NCBI GenBank assembly: GCA_016647705.1 | Contig: CM028334.1 | Location: forward strand, 15,422,402-15,486,401 | Reading direction: 5' to 3' | DNA length: 64,000 bases | From: Eucommia ulmoides | Taxonomy: Eukaryota; Streptophyta; Magnoliopsida; Garryales; Eucommiaceae | Shown here: piece by piece, positions 34,557 through 45,404 of the stretch | How the letters are laid out: each line of letters begins with the position of its first letter | How positions within the stretch are numbered: the stretch's first letter is position 1 | Made by a program: the position numbers and the translations under genes | The notes under the pieces: generated by a model | Databases searched by the model: none | Seen by the model: only the letters and a program-made list of their open reading frames with translations | What the model was told of the DNA's origin: nothing

Positions 34557-34631
34557 AATAGTGGCTTGTGAAACAATTAAAATAGGTTTTATCATGCACA
34601 CTATTTTTTAATTGTTTCACGAGCCACTATT
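34557..34631. repeat. Inverted repeat, about 29-bp imperfect arms
   Basis: AATAGTGGCTTGTGAAACAA and its continuation pair with a complement ending TTTCACGAGCCACTATT. This resembles a MITE core or fold-back element; no boundaries were established. Confidence 0.7.
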
Positions 34632-35113
34632 TTTTTTTAACAATACTTATGCATAGGTTAATTATACAGGCGTTTTCATGCATTCTTTTAACTGTGCTTT
34701 TGGACCTGAGAATAGGCTAGTGGTCATTATAAAACTTTATGCTGATGGACATTGCGATGAACCATGTTACTGAGGTTCGTTGAAATGAATTGAGCTAGCT
34801 TTTATTTTTCATCTTGTTTTATTTTTTTTTTCATTTCCATTTTTAATTATATTAGTTGCTTCCTCTTTTGACTTGCTGGTGACAACTCACCTTTAATTTT
34901 AAGATTCATATTTTACAATTGGTGGTGCATTTTAGAGAGGACCATTGTTATATTGTTGTTCAATTAGCTAAGTGTAGGTCCACCGTGGGTGATAGAATCG
35001 TAAATGGAGCAAAAATTGTCTATTGCTCATTTTGCATTATTCTTTCCTTCTCTTTCTCACTTTGATTTTCTTTTTGTTGGCTTTTGTTGTCACTCATTTC
35101 TATTGTTTGGCAG

Positions 35114-35214
35114 TAAAATCTTTTGGAACGGAAGGAAGAAGGAAGGACGGCCCTCAGATCCTTCCGAATGACAAAGTCTATGAGTATATATTTTTCCGAG
35201 GAAGTGATATTAAG
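35114..35214 (+). CDS. DCP5: DCP5-like exon 2: second half of LSM14 domain
   Basis: After the acceptor TTTGGCAG the frame reads [19 protein letters not shown], then [12 protein letters not shown]. The donor is AAG/GTAACT, phase 0. The exon lies 13.9 kb downstream of exon 1. Confidence 0.94.
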
Positions 35215-35401
35215 GTAACTTAGATGTACACAGCCAAGTAAGGTGCTATGTTATTGTGATTTATTCTTATGGAATGCTATATGTCTCAGTTGAAGATAGT
35301 TTAAAGTGTTTGGGTCATAAAGAGGCATCGTGCTTGATGTGGCGTTTGTCTCCTTAGATATTTTATATCTTGTGCTCCCCCCTGCCCTCCCCCTCCCAAA
35401 A

Positions 35402-35404
<3 letters not shown>

Positions 35405-35433
<29 letters not shown>
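35405..35433. repeat. CA microsatellite
   Basis: About 14 CA units in intron 2, followed by an A-rich run. Confidence 0.95.
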
Positions 35434-35435
<2 letters not shown>

Positions 35436-35813
35436 TAAAAAAAAACACAAAAGAAAAAGATTTACAACTTTTTGCCTGCTTGCATAGGAGTATATTAAGA
35501 TTCATGAATCCAAATTTCATCTGTAATTTGTGATGACATCCTTATATTGTGTAAGAAATTTATTCTTAACAACGGATCTGTATGCTTAAACGACAACAAA
35601 ATGGGTGAGGGTGCTTCTATTTTCCCCCTTTTATGTACATGATAAGCCGAGGCTGAGGGCTCAAATGGACCTTACAGAAAGAAGGCAGGGTTGCATGAAG
35701 GGTGGTACTGGAGGAGGAATGTTCGTTGCTACTAGTTAAATATTTACCAACCGCTACTTTTTGTCAAAAAGATTAAGTGGTATTGAAGTGATATTTTGCA
35801 TCTTCTCTTGCAG

Positions 35814-35885
35814 GATTTGCAAGTCATATCCTCACCACCCGCTCATAGTACGTCAGCTGTACCAAATGATCCTGCTATTATACAG
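35814..35885 (+). CDS. DCP5: DCP5-like exon 3
   Basis: Encodes DLQV, completing the conserved FRGSDIKDLQV motif, and a short linker ending NDPAIIQ. The acceptor is CTCTTGCAG. The donor reads CAG/GCAAGT, a GC-AG intron. The nearest GT, four bases on, would break the frame. The next exon begins SHYP, so the join gives the family's NDPAIIQSHYP sequence. Confidence 0.92.
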
Positions 35886-35987
35886 GCAAGTATATCTAAG
35901 ACTTGGAATCATTTATAGGCCCATGTTCATTCTACACTTTCTAAAGTAAACTAACTTTTATTTTTCTTCAATATAATTCTTGTGCAG

Positions 35988-36905
35988 TCTCACTATCCTC
36001 ACCCAACATCTGCACCTCCCAACATGGCTTCTGGTTGTGCTGCGCAACTAACAAATTTTGGTAACAACATGCAATACCCAATCTCAACTTTTCAAGGGAA
36101 TCTGCCGCAATTCCAATCTGTGAGAAATTCGGGATCTTTGGTTCCATTTCCCCCTCCAACTATGAATAATCAGGGGCTTGCTACACCATCATATTGGCAG
36201 GGGGCCACTGTCTCCTCCGGAGAAATTTCTCATTTGCAACAGCAGTCTTTGCCTCCACCACCACCACCACCGGGGGGTTTGATGGCATCTCCTTTCCAAC
36301 AGAAAATGCAGCATCCCAATGTGAATGCGTCTTTAGTAGGCGGTGGATTGAGTTCTGAAGTCTCTCTTCCTTTTCTTCCTCCTATTTCCACTGATTCCTT
36401 CAACTCCACTTCTGGTTTCCCCCCACCACCAACTTTTCTATCCAATCTCTCAATGAGACTATCTTCTATAGTGGCTTCTAATTCATCACCTAACCCGATT
36501 CCAAATAATGGATCTGGTGCACTTCCTTCTGCAACATTGGATTCTAACTCACCGTTGCTGTCTTCTTTGCCAGACAGTTCAAATGTGACTGCTGCTGTTC
36601 CTCCAACTTTGGAAAAAACTGAATCAATTCTTGGCCCTGCATCACGTAATCAGAATATGCCTCAACTTAAAACCTCTATTGTTGGGACAACGAGTGCTTC
36701 TCTTCATGAGGTGTCAGTATCATCTCTTGTAACTACAGGCCAGATTTTGCAGCCTGGGCACACAGCACCGCTTTTCCCTCTTTCTGTGCAGTCTGTTCAT
36801 GAAAACAATGAGGTCATGCAACCATCAACATCAGAACCACTGTCACCGGATTCTGAAAATTGTTGGGAACTAGCTCAGCAATCACCATTTTCATCTGCCA
36901 AAGAG
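35988..36905 (+). CDS. DCP5: DCP5-like exon 4: low-complexity middle region
   Basis: 306 codons rich in Pro, Ser, Asn, Gln and Thr, probably disordered. It includes the SYWQG and SHLQQQSL motifs and a PPPPPPPGG run near 36255-36280. This kind of region drives condensation of P-body proteins, a role known for the family and not shown here. The acceptor is TTGTGCAG and the donor GAG/GTATGA, phase 0. Confidence 0.92.
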
Positions 36906-37451
36906 GTATGACCTCTGCTTCTATCTTTGTTGAGGTAAACTCTCCTTATCTTCAGTCTATGGTAGACGATGGCATAGGGCTGTGGAGGGAGAACCCTAAC
37001 TTATAACTTGTCACAAAAATCTTCTGGAACTGCATATGGACAGAGATTACTTGATCCCATAATGATGGAATAAGTGAAATAGAATTTCTATTGAAAATTA
37101 TATATTTAATCAGTGTGGAGGGATTTGAATTTTTATTAGCGAAATTTTATGTTTTTAACCAAGAAGAGGTATTTGTATTGAAGTAGAATCTCTTTTTCAA
37201 GTTACATATATAAGGGGTTCTTGTTGAACAATCCAAGAACTTAAATTTTTTGCCTATGTAGTCCACGCGATACAATAATTTTTTCAGAAGCCCAAAGTTA
37301 CTGTATTACATTAAAGTCACTGTAATTTTTTCATATAAAAAATTGCAGTAACTTTTATGACGTGCAATAAATTTGGATTTTTGACAGAATTTTGTACTGA
37401 GTGGGTTGGATGAATAGTGAATTTCAAAATTTGGGGTTTTGGCAAAAGACA

Positions 37452-37468
37452 CCCCCCCCCCCCCCCCC
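37452..37468. repeat. C homopolymer
   Basis: Seventeen consecutive C in intron 4. Confidence 0.95.
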
Positions 37469-38099
37469 GAGACACTATATAGTCACTCGTGAAAGCATCT
37501 AAATATCATAGATATCACACTTTTTGTCACTCAAACTAAAATAATAATTTATAATGTTATATTCTGTAATTTTAAAAAAAGAAAAGAAAAGAAGATTTGA
37601 TGAAAAACAGAAAAACATAAAAAATTATAAAGAAAAACCAAAAAGAAAGAGAATTTCAAAAAAGAAGAAGACAAAATTAGAAGTTGAAGGCAGGGTCCCA
37701 CGTCACCTTTCCATAGAGAAAGAGAGAGGGCAAGAAGAAAGAGAAAAAAATCAGAAGGGGGATTGCTGTTTACCAGGAATTGAACCTGTGAGGGGATATA
37801 GGTGAAGTGCGATTAACAACTCCCAATTTTTCAATCGTAATTATTAGAGCAAGCATATTATATAAGTAATTTTAAGTGAAGCAATTAAGTTGAGTATCAG
37901 AATTTAAACTGATTTTTTAATAATTATTTGCAGCTAATCAATGCTACTAATTTATTTACTGAAAATAATTTGTTCATCTGAGTACTTTCTTGGTCTCCTG
38001 AAATAAAAAAATTTGAGCACTAATGGCGTTAAACCATGTCCACAAAGGGCTCCATACACCATTCAATAAATTAATACTGAAATTTGAAATTTGATTCTT

Positions 38100-38582
38100 A
38101 AATATTTAAAGCTATTTAAGAATATTGGCCCAAAATGCTTAAGCCAAATTACTATTAGTTGCCCACATGGTTATTTATATTTCAAAATATATTTTTTCAA
38201 ATATTCGTTTAGTGTCATATTATTCCCTACTCAAGTGCATGATGGCTTATTGGTGTTATAGATAACTACCCATAAGCGAACATAGAGCAACGCATTGACA
38301 GATACATGGAACTTTCCTCGGGACCTCTAGTCCTCTCCGGAGCCTCTACTCCTCTATCAACACCACTGGAATGCCATTTTTGGACCAAGTTAACTTTGAT
38401 ACCACTTGTAGTGCCTGCGGCCACTTGCCTGGTAACCTTTGGACTTGATCAACGTGACCCAATATGCTTAACTCAAGTTACTAATAGTATATTAGTAGCT
38501 CACATGATCCTTTATATCTCATATTATATGTATGTGTGTGTGTGTGTGTGTGTATTTATCAATTTCAATGTGGGATCTCACA
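38100..38582 (-). mobile_element. TRIM-like or small Copia-derived element, minus strand
   Basis: Read in reverse, TGTGAGATCCCACATTG at 38582 starts an LTR-like unit that ends CACTACA at 38407, followed by the tRNA-Met PBS-like TGGTATCAAAGTT. About 300 bp away a second partial copy of the LTR is seen (CCCAAAATGCTTAAG... at 38131-38195 against CCCAATATGCTTAAC... at 38459-38525). No coding sequence. A TG microsatellite lies at 38532-38553. Confidence 0.6.
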
Positions 38583-40030
38583 TGGGTTGTCTGAGTAATT
38601 GTTGTTGAAATTAATTTTTCCCCTTTCTTAGTAAAAACAATCTACTCTAATCTAAATTTGTGGGGAGGAGAATTGGGAATTGGAACCTAAGCCCGTCGAA
38701 AAAGGAACAAAAATTGCAATGTAACTGATGGAAATATCATTGCATGATGAATAGATTGTAATGCTGATTTGTGGAAAGATAAGACTTAGCAAAAGAAAGA
38801 TTGGTGGAGAGAAAGGGGAAAGAAATCTAATAAAATTGCGCAATGGATAATTAAAAATCTTAATTTAGATTTCATAAATCCAAGGGTCATAAAAAGTTAC
38901 CACTGAGATGTGCTTTCCGGAAAGTGTCTAAGTGCTAGTTCATTTCAACTGTACACTTGATCCATCTATAACTAGTATCTCCTCGAGGCCCATCCTCAAC
39001 CTGCAACGCAAATGCTTTCCTAAGAGTGTAGGTGGCACATGTGGGTGAATGCTAGTTCTCCTCACATACCGAATAAGGCTCTTTAAAGAGAGGGGCGGCA
39101 ATGCACGTTTCCGAACTATTCTCATTTTACTTAATTGCATTTTTGCCATATTAAACTTCAGGACTATGATATCTCATAACCTCTATTTTGTGTATGATTT
39201 CTCCCATTGAGGTTATAGCAAGGTTACTTATAGAAATATTAAGTAGAATCTCATTCTCAATTAATTACATAAGCTGGAAACTCTTTTCAATTTTATCCAC
39301 AAGTGAAATAACTCCTTGTTTCATTAAACGTTCCGCAAATCATAAGTGACACCTAAGTTAACACATCATGCCCTTGTCCACACAGTAGGAATCTGCCATT
39401 GAACCCATAGATCTAGTTATCGTACAACTCAGTCCTTCCATATTTATATGGGAGAGGACTAATTGGGCATGGAAACTGTCAAACCCCAATTCATCATATG
39501 TGTATTGATTGAGTGAACTAGCTCTTTAATGATGACTTGTAAACTTATTTCCTATTCTCAATTTGCCCTTGTCGAGGAATCTTCCTCCTTAATGAGGTCA
39601 TATGTATTGTATGTAGTGCAAACACCAGCTTTCATATAGAAATCATTTAATCCAGTAAGGCAGTAAGTGATTTGCCATGTCCATAGGATTTAGTCCTCTT
39701 ATCGTATAATAACTATTATATAAGAAACCATGGTGCCTCAGGTATAAGGATCACATGTATGTCAACTGTTATCGACATTTTATTGGACATGCAATAATAC
39801 TCCATATAGAATATCAAAGGTGATCAAATTCAGATGTGTAAAACATTCCACGCGCTACTTAATCTTAATTGCTGTTGTCCAAGTAGTAGTTTTATGACTA
39901 AGAACATCTAAGAGACAAAGTTATCGAGATATATTGACCTTCTTTGACTCCTTAAAATTTATATATCTAAACTTTGAATATATTAACTATTATTTTATTC
40001 AACATAAATATTTGTTTTGGCAATGTCAAC

Positions 40031-40035
<5 letters not shown>

Positions 40036-40090
<55 letters not shown>
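40036..40090. repeat. AAT microsatellite
   Basis: About 18 AAT units; a shorter run of the same type continues at 40311-40341 after the inserted element. Confidence 0.95.
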
Positions 40091-40310
40091 TGTTGAATCC
40101 CACATTGCTTGAGGGGGCTTGTTGAATCCCACATTGATGTTAGGCCTCCCGCTATCCGTTCGTAGTGGTTTGTCAAAGTCCACCCTGCGCGTGAGGGGGC
40201 GTGTTGAATCCCACATCGCTTGTGTTACCTGATCTTGAGCTATATATAAAGCCAAGGGCAATCCTCCTCTTACAAGGCGTCTTTTGAGAGTGAGTTAGGT
40301 CCATTCTACA
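40091..40310 (+). mobile_element. 220-bp TRIM-like element in a microsatellite
   Basis: TGTTGAATCCCACATTG begins at 40091 and is repeated near 40120, with a third copy (TGTTGAATCCCACATCG) at 40202. The last unit, 40202-40310, has TATATATAAAGCC and ends TTCTACA, and it follows a purine tract GTGAGGGGGCG. ATAAT flanks both sides, but inside an AAT run this is weak proof of a target duplication. No PBS was identified, so the 5' part seems deleted. Confidence 0.6.
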
Positions 40311-41467
40311 ATAATAGTAATAATAATAATAATAATAATAATGGAAATTAGATATTCCACATATGAATAACTATTTCATATATTCACCAAATAAATCCCT
40401 AAAACAACTTGGCATTTAGGACATTTATCTAACAAAAACTTGCCAGTTAATTCAAAAATCCGACTCTTACTGCTATTAGTTTTACGCTTGAGGTGCATGA
40501 TTGTGTTCTTTATCTTGTTGTTCTATTTTTTTTTTGGCACATCATCTTCCTACGTTCTTTTCAATTGACATCACTAATTTCCTAGGAAGCATCAACACTT
40601 TTAATAGGCCAAAGTATCTGTGTCTGTATTTGACTCAGATACACCGTGACAAGGTTGGATCGTATCTGATACACCTAAATCTTTGTCCTAATATTTTATA
40701 TATTTTTTATTGCTTGGACATGCGTGGACACATAATGACACATGGGGACATGCCGAGGGGTACTTTTAGTAATATTAAGGATATTAAGGAGTAAGAGAAT
40801 TGAATGTGCGAGGATATATAACTGTTAGAATTGGAAAAAAAAAATCCGTAGTCCCTATCGTCTTAAATGAAATAAGAAAATACTGAATTGCTTAGTATTA
40901 TGACATGATTTCCTTTTGTGCTGTTAGTGTTCTCTTATTTAACAATTCAAATTTATGTATAACTCTATTTTGAGTAAAGATTAATACATTTAATGTATAT
41001 GATTATATATATATATAGAAATATATAATTATCATTTGTCGTACTAGCAATATCCATGCCCTACTCTTTTGGGATTTTCCGTATCGCTGTATCCATGTCT
41101 TCCTATTTCCATTTTCCGTAGCCTTCTCAATGCTTTCAGCCAATTGAAAAATCCTTGTAAGTTTATGCTGAGAAGCCCCCAGGCCAGACAAAAAGTTCTC
41201 CTTTCTAAAAACATGACCGGGGTGAAAAGTTCATATTGGCTTTGTGAGCTTTTGTTTTTATTTTTGTGTTTTTGTTCTCTTTTTTATCTATTAGAATCTC
41301 CTCATGTATGTTTAAATGTGATCCATATTACTCTCTGGGTTTGTGCTGCTTATACAAATTCTATTTTTTTGTTTCTAGACCTCGATTTTTGTTTGCTCAC
41401 TAATCATTTGGTGTCATGAGGATTTTTATTTGCTTTGTGTGCTGTTCTAATCATTTTCCTATTCTAG

Positions 41468-41533
41468 GTAAACGGAGATGCTTTTCCCTTTCATCAGAGG
41501 AACAACCACCGTACACAAGGAAGAGGGAATCGG
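41468..41533 (+). CDS. DCP5: DCP5-like exon 5: 22-residue unit 1
   Basis: 66 nt, phase 0 on both sides, acceptor TATTCTAG, donor CGG/GTAATC. It encodes a unit beginning VNGDAFPFHQ and ending TQGRGNR. It is the most diverged opening unit of the series but keeps the G at position 3 and the GRGN end. Confidence 0.82.
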
Positions 41534-41685
41534 GTAATCTTCTGCTTCAATATATTTTTTTCCTTTTAGGAAATAATCTCAAGGTGATTTATGATCAATA
41601 GCATGAGTTTAATTACTTAAGTTTTTATTAGAAGCCGAAGCAGTTGTGATATGTCCCTCTTATTTTGTTCTCCTCCTCCTTCCAG

Positions 41686-41751
41686 TTGATTGGAGCTGAT
41701 ATACACACACATCGCAGTTATAGAGGCCATGCATGGAGAACAGGGAATGGG
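41686..41751 (+). CDS. DCP5: DCP5-like exon 6: 22-residue unit 2
   Basis: 66 nt, phase 0-0, acceptor CCTTCCAG, donor GGG/GTAAGC. The unit begins LIGADIHTH, has SYRGH in the middle and ends TGNG. It differs from exon 8 at 17 of 66 bases (49 identical), and the intron sequence just before it resembles that before exon 8. Confidence 0.88.
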
Positions 41752-43435
41752 GTAAGCCACCACCTTTTTAACCCCTGTTTTTTTTTTTTTTTTTTTATTG
41801 AAGAAATATAATTAAACTCGCATTTTATTGGATATGATGTTGATTTTTGAACTCTTTGTCTAGAGAGCGATAGAGACTAAAAAAATACAACACAGAAAAC
41901 ATGTGTGCCTAAACAGAAAATAGGGTTTTTTCTTGAAATCCATGTTCTGTAGTTCCAGCAGAGTCAGAAATTTAATTGGAACGAAAAGGGGGTGGGGTCG
42001 GGGTGGGGGGTAAAAATATATAGAGTAGAAGTTAACCTATTCAATCTTTGTTAGAAAGTTCACAAAAATTCAACATTTTAAAACTTGAGGTGCCCCAAGC
42101 ACCACTCAGTTATACTCTTGCTCCAGCATTGCCTTCTGTTATGGGTGGTGATGATGTTTTCGAAGAGAAATGCTTGGGGTCCTTGCTCTTCATTTCCAAA
42201 TGAGAGGAATTTCGGTGACATTATCCCTCTTCTATATCTGGAATGGACCTTCCACTCCATATGTCACCCATATGGCAGGTGACTCACCACCGGCCATTTA
42301 GAATCTCAATGTGCTGCTTTCCTTGAACCCCGACTTACATATGTCTCACTTTAGAGTGACATACAATAGGATTTTAGTAGGATTCTCATATTCAATGTGT
42401 TGACCACCAAGAAAATTGAATTTTAGATTTTGATCTACGTGTTGAAAAATATAGATTTGGGAACATTACTCTGCCAGGTTAGACCCAAATTTTGTTATTG
42501 GCCACTCCTCTGAAAATATTGGATATTAATGGATAAATGATGCCCTGAAACCGTTGTTCTGTCCAACTTGACCATAATACAAAATCATCAACTCTAGCAT
42601 GTTTTACATCTTTAATAAGGATTGGAGATGCAACAGGGCAGGACGGTTCCTGTTTTTATCGCCCTGAATTTATCCCCGGTGAATATTAAGCAAACTTTGT
42701 CCCAATTTGAAGAGGGGTGCAAAGTTCTCATTTCTGACTCCACCCCTAACAGTGTTGCAATTCAAACCACAATCTATCTTTTGCGCACCCAGATACAATG
42801 CTCTCCTCTCCCTTGTTACCTATAAATCTGTTTTGTTGATTATTATGCGTCATTAAATGATCTTTATTTGAGAATGTGGGGGAACTCTTCAAATCCTTAG
42901 TGGAAAAATTGGAGTTGGTTGGAATTCAAAACCCATTCCTAATAAATCTGAAATATCGTGGATGGAATATTTTACATAATAATACTCAAGCACATAAAAT
43001 CTAATAATAGAAGAACATAGATTGAATGTATATGTGCGTGTAGGGGGGGGATTTGAAATTTAAATATGCCCAGACCCCATTGGCTGAAAAATTATGGGAA
43101 GAGCCCCTTTTTTCTTTTGGTAAGGATTATGTTGCCATCCTTAATATCAACGTACAACTGATCCAGTCATAGCATTGATATTCTTATAACAAGAATAACT
43201 TTTATGGAAGTCTCCCTATTTAGGAATCATGAGCAAGCGATAATTAATAACAATTATTCCTGGAAGTTGTTTATATTTTCCAGTTTAATGTGAAAATCTT
43301 AATGTCATGAAGAATGTTCTTGTTTTCTTTTAAAGACCCTTGTGTCCTAACTCTTGACCCGTGGAAATATGGTCAATGCTTTAATAATTGGATATTGTAT
43401 TCTGAAAATCTTGAATCCCATGGAAGACTAAAACA

Positions 43436-44246
43436 ACTTTAAGGATTTAAAAAATCCAAGGGATTTGTGAAATGAAGGGATTTCAAAATTCTGGATATCC
43501 CTTCATTTTACAAATCCGTTGTTTGGATAATTTTTTTTTTTAAAAAAAACAGAGCGATGAACAGACGATGAAGAGGCGACGAGAAGACGATGAACAAATC
43601 CAAGAAGGAAATGAAGAACAAATTCGAAGAAATCCAACAAGAACAACAAATCAAAGAACAAATTCGTTTTTCAAATTGATTTCGAAATCGTGAATGATTT
43701 CCATTTCGATTTCCGTTTCGATTTCCAAGAACAAATCCATCACGATTTCGAAATCGTTCACGATTTCGAAATCGTTCACGATTTCCATTTGGATTTCCAA
43801 GAACAAATTCAAAACGATTTCCATTTCGTTCATGATATCCATTTCGATTTCGAAAATGAAATCGAAATTGATTTCGTTCGTTTTTGAAATCGAACCCTAT
43901 TTCTCTTTCGAAGAGGACGAAGACAAATGATGAACAAACGAACAAACGAACGACGATTCGACGACGGAAGAAGACGAAGAAAAAGGTGAAGAAGAAGAAA
44001 AAGACGACGACAAACAGTGAGTTCGGGTGCAAAGAGGAAGAACAACGATGAAGAATGGATTTCACAAATTCAGCCTCTCCCAAAAGGATTTTGAAATCTT
44101 TCATTTCACTCCCCAGAAGATTTGACAAATCCTCTTTCTTCAAATCTTTCCACTCCCCAAACAAGGGATTTGTCAAAAGAGGATTTACAAATCCTCTACC
44201 TAAATGAAATCCCTCCTAGAATTCCCTTACCCAAACGCAACCTTAT
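43436..44246 (-). mobile_element. Non-autonomous element with GATTTCGAAATC repeats
   Basis: Subterminal inverted words (AAGGGATTTGTGAAATGAAG on the left, CTTTCATTTCACTCC and AAGGGATTTGTCAAAAG on the right) enclose low-complexity GAA/CGA-rich DNA. The right end CTTACCCAAACGCAACCTT is almost that of the remnant at 16590-16605. Its left end is uncertain. Long frames on both strands (43508-44176 and others) are simple-sequence artefacts. Confidence 0.5.
43671..43890. repeat. GATTTCGAAATCGTTCAC minisatellite
   Basis: Repeated near-palindromic words built on GATTTCGAAATC and CCATTTCGATTTC, period about 12-18 bp, imperfect. Confidence 0.75.
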
Positions 44247-44858
44247 GGTTTTGCAGTGACATGATCAACTTGAAATTCAATTTTCATCTATGAAACTTTT
44301 TCAACATAATATATACAACAACCAGCAGCAACACATACATGCACATCCTCCGGACTACAGAAAATGGGGATGTTGAAATGGCGATTCAATTTCAATGGAT
44401 CACCGGCTCCAAAATTATATTCTTATGACAATGCAAGCTATTGAAACAGTGTCTCGAAGTGATCTTTAAAATCGACTGTTATAGGCAAAGTTCTTTGTTA
44501 CTCTTGTACTTAATTCTTGCCTGGCCCAAAAAAAAGGGAAAAAATTCTTAGCCTCTTTCTGTGATTCATAAGAGTCATTTTGATGTTTCATAGGCTCCTT
44601 TACTTTAATAATCATAAAAGATTACCAAATTTAAAAATTTGTGAGAATAGAAGCCTTGTGGTTTAATTCATTTTTCACATAATAAGCAGTATATACTATA
44701 TATAGGACAGTTAGTCCTTTATTTAGGGGATACATCGATATCTGATCATACATACAATATCTTATCCGACAACTGTATCTTTAAGTTTTTGCATCTTCAT
44801 TCATAGTTGCAGATCTGATTGGTTCTTTTATGCCCTTCTTGTTCCTGTTCGATTCTAG

Positions 44859-44924
44859 CCACATGGAGCTGCTTTACGTGCTCATCACAGTTATAGAAGC
44901 TACTCAGCAGGAAGAGAAAATGGG
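44859..44924 (+). CDS. DCP5: DCP5-like exon 7: 22-residue unit 3
   Basis: 66 nt, phase 0-0, acceptor GATTCTAG, donor GGG/GTAACG. The unit begins PHGAALRAHHSYR and ends GRENG. It lies after a 3.1-kb intron that contains a low-complexity mobile element. Confidence 0.86.
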
Positions 44925-45035
44925 GTAACGATTGTTGATTTCCTTTTAGTTATGTTATTCTTTTGTAAAAGCATTATTACGCTCTAGCATGTGGATTATG
45001 ATGTGCCCCTTCTGTGCTGTTTCCTATCCTTCTAG

Positions 45036-45101
45036 CTCATTGGAGCTGATTTGCACCCTCATCAAGGTTATAGAGGCCATCCTCAGGGAAGAGGAAATTG
45101 G
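45036..45101 (+). CDS. DCP5: DCP5-like exon 8: 22-residue unit 4
   Basis: 66 nt, phase 0-0, acceptor CTTCTAG, donor TGG/GTAATC. The unit begins LIGADLHPHQGYRGH and ends GRGNW. It is the closest relative of exon 6. Confidence 0.88.
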
Positions 45102-45233
45102 GTAATCAAATGTTTCTATTGCAAATTATCTGAGTGCTCTAATCTCTGATTTCATGCTTAGGATATATGTATAATTGCATATTTTCGTGGGGTTTCTGAT
45201 ATTTGCAACATCCATCAATTCTCCTTTATTCAG

Positions 45234-45299
45234 GCAAGTGGAGCTATACTGCGCACTCCACCCCACAATTGGGGTTATGGACGGAGAAGACGAACCAAG
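45234..45299 (+). CDS. DCP5: DCP5-like exon 9: 22-residue unit 5
   Basis: 66 nt, phase 0-0, acceptor TTATTCAG, donor AAG/GTAATG. The unit begins ASGAILRTPPHNWGYG and ends RRRRTK. It keeps the length and the G-A core but its basic tail differs. It leads directly to the DFDF exon. Confidence 0.85.
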
Positions 45300-45404
45300 G
45301 TAATGTGTTTATTTCAATTGTGCAGCTTATACATTAAATTTTGCAATTTGATATCTTTTCATGCTTAAATGTCAGAATACTTGATCATCAATCATCAGGG
45401 CAAC

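Larger units (their letters stand above)
32216..35113 (+). other. Intron 1, distal part
   Basis: AT-rich intron without coding sequence. It contains fold-back sequences at 34170-34211 and 34557-34631 and T-rich DNA before the exon 2 acceptor. Confidence 0.55.
36906..41467 (+). other. Intron 4, repeat-rich
   Basis: No host exon is seen. It contains a C homopolymer of 17 (37452-37468), A-rich DNA (37560-37760), a minus-strand TRIM-like element near 38100-38582, an AAT microsatellite (40036-40090) and a 220-bp TRIM-like element (40091-40310). The part 38900-39960 has the mixed composition of a degraded LTR-element noncoding region, but nothing diagnostic. Confidence 0.6.
41752..44858 (+). other. 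Intron 6
   Basis: No exon is recognised between units 2 and 3. It contains T tracts (41780-41798), a G-rich segment (41990-42010) and the low-complexity element at 43436-44246. Confidence 0.6.

Noticed and set aside
37760-37800. Possible tRNA on the minus strand (GGTTCAATTCC B box)
   Set aside because: Only a T-arm/B-box-like word; no A box, acceptor stem or anticodon arm at the right distance.
43508-44176. 222-codon reverse-strand frame
   Set aside because: Simple-sequence translation (Arg/Asn/Phe runs) with overlapping frames on both strands; part of a non-autonomous element.
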